DNA of 44,515 nt from positions 1 to 44,515 of the forward strand of contig NZ_JAJFBP010000037.1 of assembly GCF_020697055.1 (NCBI RefSeq). The letters run 5' to 3'. A program made the position numbers and the translations under genes. Of the stretch, positions 16,491 through 25,148 are shown piece after piece. The notes under the pieces were generated by a model. That model made no database searches. It saw nothing but the letters and a program-made list of their open reading frames with translations, and was not told the DNA's origin. This DNA is from Panacagrimonas sp. (GTDB lineage Bacteria; Pseudomonadota; Gammaproteobacteria; Nevskiales; Nevskiaceae). Positions within the stretch are counted from its first letter, which is position 1. The number at the start of each line of letters is the position of its first letter.

Positions 16491-17873
16491 ATGCGCATTC
16501 GCAAATACGACTTCGACTATTCCCGACGCGCCTTCCTCGAAAAAACGGCGAAGGGCATAGGGACGACCGGCGTGCTCGCGCCCATGTGGGCCGAGGCCGC
16601 AAGCACCGGTGAGATCGGCAAGGCCTACCCGGACGAGCTGATGTCCATCGAGATGTTTACCAAGGGCAAGATCAAGACCGGCGACACGATTTCCGCGTCG
16701 AACGTCGAGGTGGTGAAGGACCTGATCGACCCGATCATCTACGAAAACGTCAAGAATCAGGGCCGCAAGATCGTCATCGTTCCGACCACCCGGGACATCA
16801 CGACCCTCTACAACAAGGACTTCCTCGAAGCCACGCTGAAGAACAAGGGCCAGGCGAAGTTCGGTGAGGACGGCAACATCTGCATGCAGGACGGCAGCAA
16901 GTGGCAGGGCGGCACGCCCTTCACCGAGCCCAAGGACGGCAAGGAAGCGCTGACCAACTGCACGCTGAGCTGGGGCCGCCGCAACTTCTCGGGCTATCCG
17001 ATCGAGTCCGTCGATCTGGGCCCCGACGGCAACGTCGCCTACCGCTACGAGTGGTTCTGGGCCGAGCTGCAGTATTCGGCCCGCGCAGATGGAAAGATCT
17101 TCTCTGGAGGAGGCGGTCGTGAAGACCTGCTGCGCCTGCAGACGGTGTTCTTCACCTCGCCCAACGACACCAAGGGCTCGTCGTTCCTCTCGGTCTGGTA
17201 CTACGACCAGCGCAAGTTCCCGGACCTGTACGGCTACTTCCCGGCGTTCAAGCGCGTTCGCCAGTTCCCGACCAACCAGCGCTTCGAGCCGATTGCACCG
17301 GGCATGACGTTCTTCCTGTCCGACGCCTGGTCGGCCGGCGATCCGATGCTCACCTGGGGCGACTACAAGCTGATCGAGCGCCGTCCGTTCCTGGGTCCGG
17401 TGTCCGACAACTGGCAGGGCGATCGTCCGCGCTACAAGAAGAACCTGCATGGCGGCGCCAAGGGCCTGACGTTCTACGAGACCTACTTCCAGCTGATCCC
17501 GGAAGCCGTGGTCATCGATACGGCACCGACGGGCTTCCCGCGTGCGCCAGTCGGTCGCAAGCGCATGTGGATCGACACGCGCCACAACATGTACACGTCG
17601 AGCACCACGTTCGATCGCCAGGGCAAGCTGTGGAAGTCGTTCGAAACCGGATCGGGGCGCCAGCAGAAAGGCAACCTGGTCTTCAAAAACCGCGACGGCT
17701 CACCGGCCTGGTCGTGGGATTACGTGCACTGCCACGACATCCAGTCGAACCGCATGACGCGCATCCTGCACGACGAGACCATCACCGGCGGCTACAAGAA
17801 CGAGTACGACCCGGATCATGACTTCTACAACGCGTACCTGACGAACTCGGCGATCGCGCGACTGGGCAAGTAA
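16491..17873 (+). CDS. Tat-exported DUF1329 family protein
   Basis: Protein of 460 aa with a DUF1329-type sequence (for example KVVIVPTTRDITTLYN-like early block, RYEWFWAELQYSARADGK, IERRPFLGPV, and ETYFQLIPEAVVIDTAPTG). DUF1329 proteins often sit beside DUF1302 porin-like genes in clusters for steroid, terpene or hydrocarbon use and are thought to act in the cell envelope; no activity is established. The N-terminus carries a near-perfect twin-arginine motif, SRRAFLEK at 11-18, followed by a weakly hydrophobic stretch and an AEA-A cleavage-like site near 38, so folded export is predicted. GGAGAG precedes the ATG. The gene has its own upstream palindrome and is closed by a strong terminator. 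No DUF1302 partner is present. Confidence 0.85.
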   Translation: MRIRKYDFDYSRRAFLEKTAKGIGTTGVLAPMWAEAASTGEIGKAYPDELMSIEMFTKGKIKTGDTISASNVEVVKDLIDPIIYENVKNQGRKIVIVPTTRDITTLYNKDFLEATLKNKGQAKFGEDGNICMQDGSKWQGGTPFTEPKDGKEALTNCTLSWGRRNFSGYPIESVDLGPDGNVAYRYEWFWAELQYSARADGKIFSGGGGREDLLRLQTVFFTSPNDTKGSSFLSVWYYDQRKFPDLYGYFPAFKRVRQFPTNQRFEPIAPGMTFFLSDAWSAGDPMLTWGDYKLIERRPFLGPVSDNWQGDRPRYKKNLHGGAKGLTFYETYFQLIPEAVVIDTAPTGFPRAPVGRKRMWIDTRHNMYTSSTTFDRQGKLWKSFETGSGRQQKGNLVFKNRDGSPAWSWDYVHCHDIQSNRMTRILHDETITGGYKNEYDPDHDFYNAYLTNSAIARLGK

Positions 17874-17940
17874 AAAAGACCTGGACGCAGCGGGGCCATT
17901 CGCACACGCGAAACGTTTTCCTCCTGCTCTGCCAGAGCAC

Positions 17941-17976
17941 TCCGGCGTTCCCGATTTGGGACGCCGGATTTTTTTT
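17941..17976 (+). terminator. Rho-independent terminator of the DUF1329 gene
   Basis: Stem TCCGGCGTTCCC (17941-17952) with GGGACGCCGGA (17958-17968), one bulged T, a 5-nt loop, then eight Ts (17969-17976). It separates the DUF1329 transcript from the carboxylase operon, which therefore needs its own promoter. Confidence 0.9.
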
Positions 17977-18098
17977 GCGCGACGCAAACGTCGCGGCGCA
18001 AATCGATATCGAGAGTCCTCTGCAGCCAGCCGTTTTGCAGCGTTTCAGACCCTCATCGGAGCCCGCTCCGGCAGTCAGGGTCGGCCCTAATAGCGGTT

Positions 18099-18118
18099 CT
18101 ACCCCCGGGGGTAGTGTG
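18099..18118 (+). promoter_or_regulatory. Operator-like palindrome 2 (upstream of carboxylase operon)
   Basis: CTACCCCCGGGGGTAG (18099-18114) is a perfect 16-bp palindrome followed by TGTG. It shares the TACC-N7-GTAGTGTG layout with the site before the DUF1329 gene, in the same orientation, and lies about 60 nt before the first carboxylase start codon. Confidence 0.7.
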
Positions 18119-18177
18119 ATGACGTTGGCCGACCCATAGCCTGCATCGACAGGGCGGTGCCCAATGAGGAGGAGAAA

Positions 18178-20088
18178 GTGGGAAAACTCATCAACATCGA
18201 CAACGGCGGCACGCTGACCGACGTCTGCGTGATCGACGGCAACCAGGTCTATCGGGCCAAGACACTCACGACCCCGCATGATCTGTCGCGCTGCTTCTTC
18301 GACGGCCTCACGAAGGCCTCCCGCGCGATTTACGGCAAGGAGGATCTGATCGGGCTGATCACCAGCACCGATCACATCCGCTACTCGACGACGCAGGGTA
18401 CCAACGCCCTGGTCGAGCGCAAGGGCCCGCGGCTGGGTCTGATCGTCACCGGAACGATGACGGTCGATTCGCTGAAGAAGGATCCCCGCCAGGCCGAACT
18501 GTTCGACGCGCTCGTCGGCTCGCGCGTCGCGTCGCTCGACCTCAAGCTCACCGGCAGCGATCTCGAGATCGCGGCGGTCAGGGCGGTCAACACGCTGTCG
18601 TCGGCAGGCGCCAATCGTGTCATCGTCGCTCACGGCGGCAGTGATCGCGCCGAAGAAGAAACACGCGTCAAGAACCTGCTGCTGCGCAAGTTCCCGCAGC
18701 ATCTGCTCGGCGCCGTCCCCATCCTTTACAGCCACGAGGTGGTGGCCGACGAGGACGACGTCCGTCGCACCTGGACCGCGCTGTTCAACGCGTTCCTGCA
18801 TCCGGCGATGGAGCGCTTCCTGTACAACGCCGAGCACAAGCTGCGCGCCAACAAGGCGCAGAAGCCGCTGCTGATCTTTCGTAACGACGGCAACTCGGCA
18901 CGCGTGGCCAAGACCATCGCGCTCAAGACGTACAGTTCGGGCCCGCGCGGCGGCATGGAAGGCTCGCGCGCGATGGCGGCGCACTACAACTTCAAGCATC
19001 TGCTCACGATGGACGTGGGCGGCACCACCACCGACATCGGCGAGGTGCGCGAAGGTAACGTGCGCGCCGATTCGCGCGGACAGGTCGAAGGCGTTCCCGT
19101 CTCCTTCCCGCTGAGCGACATACACAGCGTCGGTGTCGGCGGCAGCTCGATCATCAAGGTCGTCGACGGGAAGATCAAAGTCGGTCCGCAGTCGGTGGGC
19201 AGCGCACCCGGACCCGCCTGCTTCGGCCTGGGCGGAACCGAGGCGACCATCACCGACGCGTTCCTCGTGCTCGGCCTGCTCGATCCCGAATCCTTCTTCG
19301 GCGGCGATCTGAAACTGGATACCGAGCGTGCGCGTAACGTCATCCAGGAGCGCGTCGCCAAGCCGATGAATCTGTCGGTCGAAGCGGCGGCTGAGGCGAT
19401 GGAGAAAGCCTGGGTCGAGAAGGTCGCGAGCAGCCTCAAGGAATTCACCACGCCGGACAAGGAAGCTGTGCTCGCCGCGTTCGGTGGTGCGGGTCCCTTC
19501 GTCGTGTGCAAGGTCGCCGAGGCCGCGGGCATCTCCCGTGTGCTGATTCCTGGACTGGCCGCGGTGTTCTCGGCCTTCGGTCTGGGCTTCTCCGACATCG
19601 GCCACACCTACGAGGCCCCGCTGCGGGGTCGCGACAGCAAGGCCCTCAAGGCGGTGAGCGAGGAGCTCCAGGATCAGGCCACGCGAGGCATGTACGCCGA
19701 AGGCTTCGATATCAAGGATTGCGAAGTCGAAAGCCATCTGCTGGTGCAGGGCAAGACGATCGATGAGCGTCGTCCGCTGGCCAACGGTTCCCTGCCCTCA
19801 GACCTGCCCAAGGACGCGCTGCTTTCGGTCTCGCTGTCGTCGACGCGTCGCATCCCGCATCCGACGCTCAAGGGCGCATTCGGCGGCAAGAAGGTCGAAG
19901 CCGTCTCCGGCGCCAAACGCAAGGTCGGCGGAAAGGATCTGCCGCTGTATCGCGTCGAGGAGCAGAAAGCGGGCGCTTCGGCGGCCGGTCCTGCGGTGCT
20001 CGAGGAGGCCTACTTCACCGGACGCATCGACGCCGGCTGGAAGTTCGAGATCAACAACAGCGGCGACATCCTGCTCAGCCGCGGCTGA
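18178..20088 (+). CDS. Apc-type ketone carboxylase, first HyuA/beta-type subunit
   Basis: Hydantoinase/oxoprolinase A-family ASKHA ATPase of 636 aa. Phosphate-1 loop: INIDNGGTLTDV near residue 5, where most relatives have D-I/V-G-G-T-F-T-D. Phosphate-2 loop: MDVGGTTTDIGEV near 280. STDHIRYSTTQGTNALVERK is a family signature. In acetophenone carboxylase two such subunits flank a catalytic core and use ATP to activate carbonate and/or the ketone. The GTG at 18178 is chosen because AGGAGGAG ends 4 nt before it; a longer frame from GTG 18157 would include that ribosome site. It is the first gene of a four-gene operon, 38 nt before the small subunit. The extreme C-terminus is the usual beta-barrel-like HyuA end. 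Confidence 0.88.
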   Translation: MGKLINIDNGGTLTDVCVIDGNQVYRAKTLTTPHDLSRCFFDGLTKASRAIYGKEDLIGLITSTDHIRYSTTQGTNALVERKGPRLGLIVTGTMTVDSLKKDPRQAELFDALVGSRVASLDLKLTGSDLEIAAVRAVNTLSSAGANRVIVAHGGSDRAEEETRVKNLLLRKFPQHLLGAVPILYSHEVVADEDDVRRTWTALFNAFLHPAMERFLYNAEHKLRANKAQKPLLIFRNDGNSARVAKTIALKTYSSGPRGGMEGSRAMAAHYNFKHLLTMDVGGTTTDIGEVREGNVRADSRGQVEGVPVSFPLSDIHSVGVGGSSIIKVVDGKIKVGPQSVGSAPGPACFGLGGTEATITDAFLVLGLLDPESFFGGDLKLDTERARNVIQERVAKPMNLSVEAAAEAMEKAWVEKVASSLKEFTTPDKEAVLAAFGGAGPFVVCKVAEAAGISRVLIPGLAAVFSAFGLGFSDIGHTYEAPLRGRDSKALKAVSEELQDQATRGMYAEGFDIKDCEVESHLLVQGKTIDERRPLANGSLPSDLPKDALLSVSLSSTRRIPHPTLKGAFGGKKVEAVSGAKRKVGGKDLPLYRVEEQKAGASAAGPAVLEEAYFTGRIDAGWKFEINNSGDILLSRG

Positions 20089-20126
20089 GGCAAAACGAAC
20101 ACGAAGATAGAGAGGAGAGACACCCG

Positions 20127-20573
20127 ATGAGAGTGCTCATGACTGAGAACCTCCGTATCAACCTGGATACGGAGATGTGGGAATGCCGCCACTGCGACAA
20201 GGTCCTGATTTCCGCCCGTGACAACTACAAGCGCGGATTGCTGGCCTATGACCGCGACCCGCGCGAGATCCACAAGCCGCTGCTCGACCCCACCAAGTAC
20301 GTGCTGACGTATTCGCCCGATCCGACCTGGTGCCGGCTGATCGAGTACTACTGCCCGCAGTGCGGCGTGATGACCGAAACCGAGTACCTGCCGCCGGGGC
20401 ACCCGCCGCTGCGCGACATGGAGTTCGACATCGACGCCATGAAGGAGCAGTGGAAGCACCGCGACGAGGTCCTCAAGGAACCGGGCGGCAAGGACTATCC
20501 GCGCGCCAATCGCAACCGCACGCACTCCGGCCAGCCGATGGCTCGCCTGTTCACGGGGGAGAAGCCGGCATGA
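20127..20573 (+). CDS. Apc-type ketone carboxylase, small zinc-binding gamma subunit
   Basis: Protein of 148 aa resembling the gamma subunit of acetone carboxylase and the small Apc subunit. Two Cys pairs, CRHC (about 19-22) and CPQC (about 75-78), can form a zinc site. MRDMEFDID-type acidic segment and the C-terminal TGEKPA follow. AGAGAGGAGA precedes the ATG at 20127. The last codons overlap the next gene start as ATGA (20570-20573), so stoichiometric, coupled synthesis with the following subunit is likely. Its position between two HyuA-type genes is the key argument for the Apc type rather than the acxABC order, where gamma comes last. Confidence 0.87.
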   Translation: MRVLMTENLRINLDTEMWECRHCDKVLISARDNYKRGLLAYDRDPREIHKPLLDPTKYVLTYSPDPTWCRLIEYYCPQCGVMTETEYLPPGHPPLRDMEFDIDAMKEQWKHRDEVLKEPGGKDYPRANRNRTHSGQPMARLFTGEKPA

Positions 20574-22699
20574 AACGCGTCTCCGTCGATATCGGCGGCA
20601 CCTTCACCGACTGCTTCGTCGCCTGGGACAACAAATACATCGAGTCCAAGGCGCTCACCACGCACCAGAACCTGGCGCTCGGATTCAACGAGGCGCTCAA
20701 GAACGCATGCGATGAGCTCAACATCACCGAGCACGACCTGCTCTCGCAGGTCGATTCGGTGCGCTATGCCACGACGCTGGGCACCAACGCGCTGATCCAG
20801 CGAAAGGGTCCGCGCCTGGGCATGCTGACGACGATGGGCTTCCGCGCCTCGGTGCCCTTGGCCCGGGCCAAGGGCTATGCCACCGGACTGCCGCACAAGG
20901 AACAGATGGACGTTCCGAATGCCCAGCGCCCGGATCCGATCGTGCCGATCCCGATGATTCTCGAAGTGCGCGAGCGCATCGACTACAACGGCGAAGTCCT
21001 GCTCAAGCTCGACGAGGAGGATCTGCGCCAGAAGATGCGCGAGCTCGTCGACAAGGGCTCTGAAGCGATCGTCGTGGTGCTGGCCAACTCGGTGGTGAAT
21101 CCGGAGCACGAACTGCGCGTGCGCGAGGTGTTCCTGAAGGAATACCCGGGCCACATGCTCGGTGCCATCCCGATCCTGCTCTCGCACCAGGTCGGCGGTC
21201 GCAAGGGCGAATATGCCCGCGCGATGTCCACGATCATGGACGGGTTCCTGCACTCGACGATGTACCACGGCCTGGGTTCGCTCGAGCTGAACCTGCGCAA
21301 CACCGGCTACGACAAGCCGATGCTGTGCAACCACAACTCGGGCGGCATGGCGCAGCTGAATTCGACCGACGCGCTGCAGACGGTGCACTCGGGTCCGGTT
21401 TCCGGCATCGCGGCCAGCGAAACCCTCGCGCTGCAGACCGAGCTGGGCAACATCGTCGCCACCGACATGGGCGGCACCAGCTTCGACATCGGCATCGTGG
21501 TCGAAGGCGGCGTCAAGTATTACGACTTCAATCCCGAGATCGAGCGCTGGATGGTCGCAGTGCCGATGGTGCACCTCGTGACGCTCGGTGCCGGCGGCGG
21601 CTCGATCTGCCAGTACGACCGCATCTACAAGACCGTGCAGGTAGGTCCGGAGTCCGCGGGTTCCGACCCGGGGCCGGCGGCCTACGATCGCGGCGGCATG
21701 CGCCCGACCGTGACCGACGCCGACCTGATGCTCGGTTATCTGGATCCGGCGAACTACGCCGGCGGCCGCATCAAGCTCAATCCGAAGCGCTCGAAGCAGA
21801 CGCTCGAGGAGCTGGCTGAAGAGCTCGACGTCGACCTGGTCGAATGCTGCAAGCTGATCAAGCAGACCGTCGATGCGAACATGGCCAATGGCATCGCCCG
21901 CGAGCTCCGTACGCGTGGTTACGAGCCGGTGAACTTCACCACGCTGGCTTACGGCGGCAATGGACCGCTGCACGCGTGCGGCGTTGCACGTGCACTGGGC
22001 GTCAAGACCATCCTGGCCCCGCCGTTTGCGTCCACGTTCTCGGCGGTGGGCGCCGGCAACATGAACCAGATGCACATCCACGAGCTGTCGACTTGGACCG
22101 TGCTCTACCACGCCACCACGAAGACGCTGTTCCGCGATTACGCCAAGTTCAATGGTTACGTCGAAGAGCTCGAACGCCGCGGTCGTGAGGACCTGCTGCG
22201 CCAGGGCTTCGATGCGAACGAAATCAAGTATCGCCTCGAACTCGACATGCGCTATGGCAACCAGCGCGTGACCACCGCCGTGGTCACCGACCTGCATCGC
22301 ATGAACTCGCAGTCCGACGTGCTCAAGCTGATGGAGCAGTTCCACCAGCGTTACGGCGAGCGCTTCGGCAAGGGCAGCCAGGTGACCGAGGCCGGTGTGC
22401 GCATCAACTCGGTGCGCGTGTGCTCGTTCGTCGAGACCCCTTCGGTGAACTTCGCGGGCCTGAAGCCGGAAGGCCCGGGCAAGAAGCCGCCTGCGCCGAC
22501 CAGCCAGCGCAAGATCCACTTCGTGGGTCACGAAAAGGCGCTGGACACGCCGATCTACGGGGAGGACGCGCTCGCGGCCGAAACCGAGATCGACGGGCCG
22601 GCCATCGTCGTCACCAAGGCGACCACGTACCTGATCGAACCGGGCTGGCGCTATCGCGCGACGGCACAGCGCGCGGTCTGGTTCACCCGGAACGACTAG
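20570..22699 (+). CDS. Apc-type ketone carboxylase, second HyuA/beta-type subunit
   Basis: Second HyuA-family ASKHA subunit, 709 aa. MKRVSVDIGGTFTDCFVAWD has the canonical phosphate-1 loop; VRYATTLGTNALIQRKGPRL follows; the phosphate-2 loop is TDMGGTSFDIGIVVEGG near 305, and LGAGGGSI and GPESAGSDPGPA are family blocks. It is longer and clearly divergent from the first HyuA-type subunit, as in Apc, where the two paralogs are non-equivalent. Acetone carboxylase has only one such subunit. The ATG at 20570 overlaps the preceding stop. A very stable hairpin follows in the 56-nt gap before the alpha-type gene. Confidence 0.9.
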   Translation: MKRVSVDIGGTFTDCFVAWDNKYIESKALTTHQNLALGFNEALKNACDELNITEHDLLSQVDSVRYATTLGTNALIQRKGPRLGMLTTMGFRASVPLARAKGYATGLPHKEQMDVPNAQRPDPIVPIPMILEVRERIDYNGEVLLKLDEEDLRQKMRELVDKGSEAIVVVLANSVVNPEHELRVREVFLKEYPGHMLGAIPILLSHQVGGRKGEYARAMSTIMDGFLHSTMYHGLGSLELNLRNTGYDKPMLCNHNSGGMAQLNSTDALQTVHSGPVSGIAASETLALQTELGNIVATDMGGTSFDIGIVVEGGVKYYDFNPEIERWMVAVPMVHLVTLGAGGGSICQYDRIYKTVQVGPESAGSDPGPAAYDRGGMRPTVTDADLMLGYLDPANYAGGRIKLNPKRSKQTLEELAEELDVDLVECCKLIKQTVDANMANGIARELRTRGYEPVNFTTLAYGGNGPLHACGVARALGVKTILAPPFASTFSAVGAGNMNQMHIHELSTWTVLYHATTKTLFRDYAKFNGYVEELERRGREDLLRQGFDANEIKYRLELDMRYGNQRVTTAVVTDLHRMNSQSDVLKLMEQFHQRYGERFGKGSQVTEAGVRINSVRVCSFVETPSVNFAGLKPEGPGKKPPAPTSQRKIHFVGHEKALDTPIYGEDALAAETEIDGPAIVVTKATTYLIEPGWRYRATAQRAVWFTRND

Positions 22700-22707
22700 T
22701 TGTCCTA

Positions 22708-22732
22708 CCCCGTCGCGCCACGCGCGACGGGG
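22708..22732 (+). other. Perfect hairpin between two carboxylase subunit genes
   Basis: CCCCGTCGCGC (22708-22718), CAC loop, GCGCGACGGGG (22722-22732): 11 perfect pairs, no T run after it, so it is unlikely to be a terminator. It may stabilise or process the mRNA and tune the ratio of the HyuB-type subunit to the others. Confidence 0.6.
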
Positions 22733-22755
22733 CTTGAACGTAATTGGAGGGTTCA

Positions 22756-25035
22756 ATGAATGACATGACCATCACGCCCGAGGACAAGCAGCTCCTCGAC
22801 AAATTCCTGAAGGACAACCAGCTGTTCTACATCGCGGATCCCGAGATCATGCACGACCATGACATCGGCCCGCGCAGCGAAGAAGAGGAGCGCCTGCTCA
22901 GCGGCCCCACCGATCCGCACCTGATCAACATGGTGCGTGGCCGCATCCTGGCCGCGATGGATGAAGGCAACACGATGATCGAGCAGATGGGCGCGGCGCC
23001 CGGTGCGAAGTGGGGCGACATCGTCGCCTCCATCTTCACGGCCAACGGCGACCTCTCGATGATCGCGCCGCACGGCGTCGTGGGCTTCGCCGCCTGCGTG
23101 CACTACCCGATCAAGTACATCATCAAGTACTGGACGCACGAGCCCACCGTCGGAGTCCACGACGGCGACGGGTTCATCCACAACGACCCGCGCTACGGTG
23201 GCATCCACGGCACCGATCAGTCCTGCATCATGCCGGTGTTCTACAGGGAGAAACTGGTCTGCTGGGTGTCGTGCACCATCCACGAGGGCGAGAACGGAGC
23301 CACCGAGCCGGGCGGCATGCCGCCGTCGGCCGAAAGCCGCTACGACGAAGGCCTCAAGATGTCGCCGTTCAAGGTCATCGAAAACTTCCAGCTGCGTCGC
23401 GACCTGGTCACGTTCCTGCAGAACATGGTGCGCGACCCGAAGCTGCAGCTCGAGGACATGAAGGTCAAACTGCACACGTGCCTGCGCATGCGCGAGCGCG
23501 TGCTGGCAATCCTGGAGGAATTCGGCGAGGAAGCGCTGACCATCTCGCTGCGCCAGCACATCGAGGACGTGCAGGAAGAAGTGCGCCGCCGCATCGAGGA
23601 ACTGCCGGACGGCACCACGCGCGTCCTCACCTTCCCCGATTCGACGCTGCGCGAGAACGCGCTGCTGAAATTCAGCATGGCGGTGACGGTCAAGGGCGAC
23701 AGGATGACGCTGGACTTCCGCGGTTCGTCGCCGGAGTTCATCAACCGCGCCATCAACTGCAACGCGGCGTCGCTCAAGACGATGCTGCTGACCAGCTACC
23801 TGCAGAACGTCTGGCCCGATCTGCCTCAAACGATGGCGGTGTTCGGCCCGATCAAGATGCTGTTCGACGAAAAGTCGGTGCTCAACGGCTCGTTCGAAAC
23901 GCCGCAGCCGATGAGTCTGATCCCGCTGTTCAAGGCGATGACCATCCCGACCATTCCGATGGCCAAGCTGAGCTACTCGCTGCCGCACCGCTACACGGCG
24001 ATCGTGGCGCCGCAGTACGACCAGCCGGGCACCTTCATCTACGGTGGCCTGACGCAGAACGGCGAGAACGTCGGCAACTTCTGCGCCGACATCAACGGCA
24101 ATGGCCAGGGCGGTCGCAACCACCGCGACGGCGAGCATTCGGTCTCCCCTCCCTTCGCCGCCAACTGCGACATCGGCGAAATGGAAGTGATCGAGGAAGA
24201 GCTGCCGATCGTGCGCCTGGGCGCCTTCACGCTGACCAAGGATCGCGTGGGCTTCGGCAAATACCGCGGCGGCCTGGGCTACGAGATGATCGCGTCCACG
24301 CGCGGCACGGACATGTGGGGCTTCATGACCGGATGCACCGGCTCGCTGTTCACGCCGTCGCAGCCGCTGTTCGGCGGCTACGGTCCCCCGGTCTACCCGC
24401 TCTGCAAGATCCAGGACATCAACATCTTCGAACAGCTCGCCAAGAATCCGGGCAAGATCAAGTTCGACATGCTGGACATGATGAACAACCAGACGGTCGA
24501 AGGGGGTCGTTATTCGACGCACCCGATGGCCATGACGTTCGAGCTGTGCCAGAACGGCGAGGTCTACATGATGTGCCAGGGCACCGGCGCCGGTTACGGC
24601 GACGTGCTGCTGCGTGATCCTGCGCTGGTGATCAAGGACATCGAGGAAAATCTGATCTCGCACGACACCGCGCGCGACATCTTCAAGGTGGTCTTCGACT
24701 CGGACACCCTGATTGTCGATGCCGAAGCGACCAAGGCGCTGCGCGATGCCGAGCGCAAGAGCCGACTGAAGCGCGGCAAGCCGTTCGACCAGTTCGTCAA
24801 GGACTTCGTCACGCCCGAGCCTCCCGAGTACCTTCCGTACTACGGCAGCTGGGACGATCCGACCGTCATCTACGGCACCAGCAACGGCAAGCGCATCAAG
24901 ATGAAGGGCACCGAGATCCAGAGCATGTTCATGCCCAATCCGAAGGACGAGAAGATCAAGGCGCTGGAAAAGCAGCTCGCCTCGGTCAAGGCCGAACTCG
25001 ACGCCTGTCGCGGCGAGGCCAAGAAGAAGAAGTAG
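22756..25035 (+). CDS. Apc-type ketone carboxylase, HyuB/alpha-type subunit
   Basis: Hydantoinase B/oxoprolinase-family subunit of 759 aa. Family blocks include HDGDGFIHNDPRYGGIHGTD near 135, a region with conserved His/Asp that binds metal in relatives, and CTIHEGENGATEPGGMPPSA. KYRGGLGYEMIASTRGTDMW lies in the second half. In acetone and acetophenone carboxylases this subunit hosts the carboxylation site. The last 28 residues form a charged coiled coil (KIKALEKQLASVKAELDACR then Lys-rich). The ATG at 22756 is preceded by GGAGGG. A strong inverted repeat ends the operon at 25059. No ApcE-like fifth protein follows on this strand. Confidence 0.9.
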   Translation: MNDMTITPEDKQLLDKFLKDNQLFYIADPEIMHDHDIGPRSEEEERLLSGPTDPHLINMVRGRILAAMDEGNTMIEQMGAAPGAKWGDIVASIFTANGDLSMIAPHGVVGFAACVHYPIKYIIKYWTHEPTVGVHDGDGFIHNDPRYGGIHGTDQSCIMPVFYREKLVCWVSCTIHEGENGATEPGGMPPSAESRYDEGLKMSPFKVIENFQLRRDLVTFLQNMVRDPKLQLEDMKVKLHTCLRMRERVLAILEEFGEEALTISLRQHIEDVQEEVRRRIEELPDGTTRVLTFPDSTLRENALLKFSMAVTVKGDRMTLDFRGSSPEFINRAINCNAASLKTMLLTSYLQNVWPDLPQTMAVFGPIKMLFDEKSVLNGSFETPQPMSLIPLFKAMTIPTIPMAKLSYSLPHRYTAIVAPQYDQPGTFIYGGLTQNGENVGNFCADINGNGQGGRNHRDGEHSVSPPFAANCDIGEMEVIEEELPIVRLGAFTLTKDRVGFGKYRGGLGYEMIASTRGTDMWGFMTGCTGSLFTPSQPLFGGYGPPVYPLCKIQDINIFEQLAKNPGKIKFDMLDMMNNQTVEGGRYSTHPMAMTFELCQNGEVYMMCQGTGAGYGDVLLRDPALVIKDIEENLISHDTARDIFKVVFDSDTLIVDAEATKALRDAERKSRLKRGKPFDQFVKDFVTPEPPEYLPYYGSWDDPTVIYGTSNGKRIKMKGTEIQSMFMPNPKDEKIKALEKQLASVKAELDACRGEAKKKK

Positions 25036-25058
25036 GCCTGGACGAACGCAGCACCAAG

Positions 25059-25098
25059 GCCCCTCTCCCGGCCATCCGGGAGAGGGGCTTCTTCATTT
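25059..25098. terminator. Bidirectional-type terminator after the carboxylase operon
   Basis: GCCCCTCTCCCGG (25059-25071), 4-nt loop, CCGGGAGAGGGGC (25076-25088): 13 perfect pairs, followed on the plus strand by TTCTTCATTT. It lies between the operon and the convergent hydrolase gene, and its stem core resembles the REP elements of the window. Confidence 0.75.
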
Positions 25099-25148
25099 GC
25101 GGGTCCGTGGCGGGATGCGCGGTCGCGGTTCGCGACCGCTTTCCCGCT

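Noticed and set aside
18157..18177. Upstream GTG start for the first carboxylase subunit
   Set aside because: It would place the AGGAGGAG ribosome site inside the coding sequence; GTG 18178 has ideal spacing and gives the family N-terminus.
18178..25035. Calling the operon 5-oxoprolinase, hydantoinase or acetone carboxylase
   Set aside because: The small CxxC gamma-type gene lying between two different HyuA-type genes fits the Apc layout; hydantoinase/oxoprolinase lacks the gamma subunit and acetone carboxylase has a single beta subunit.
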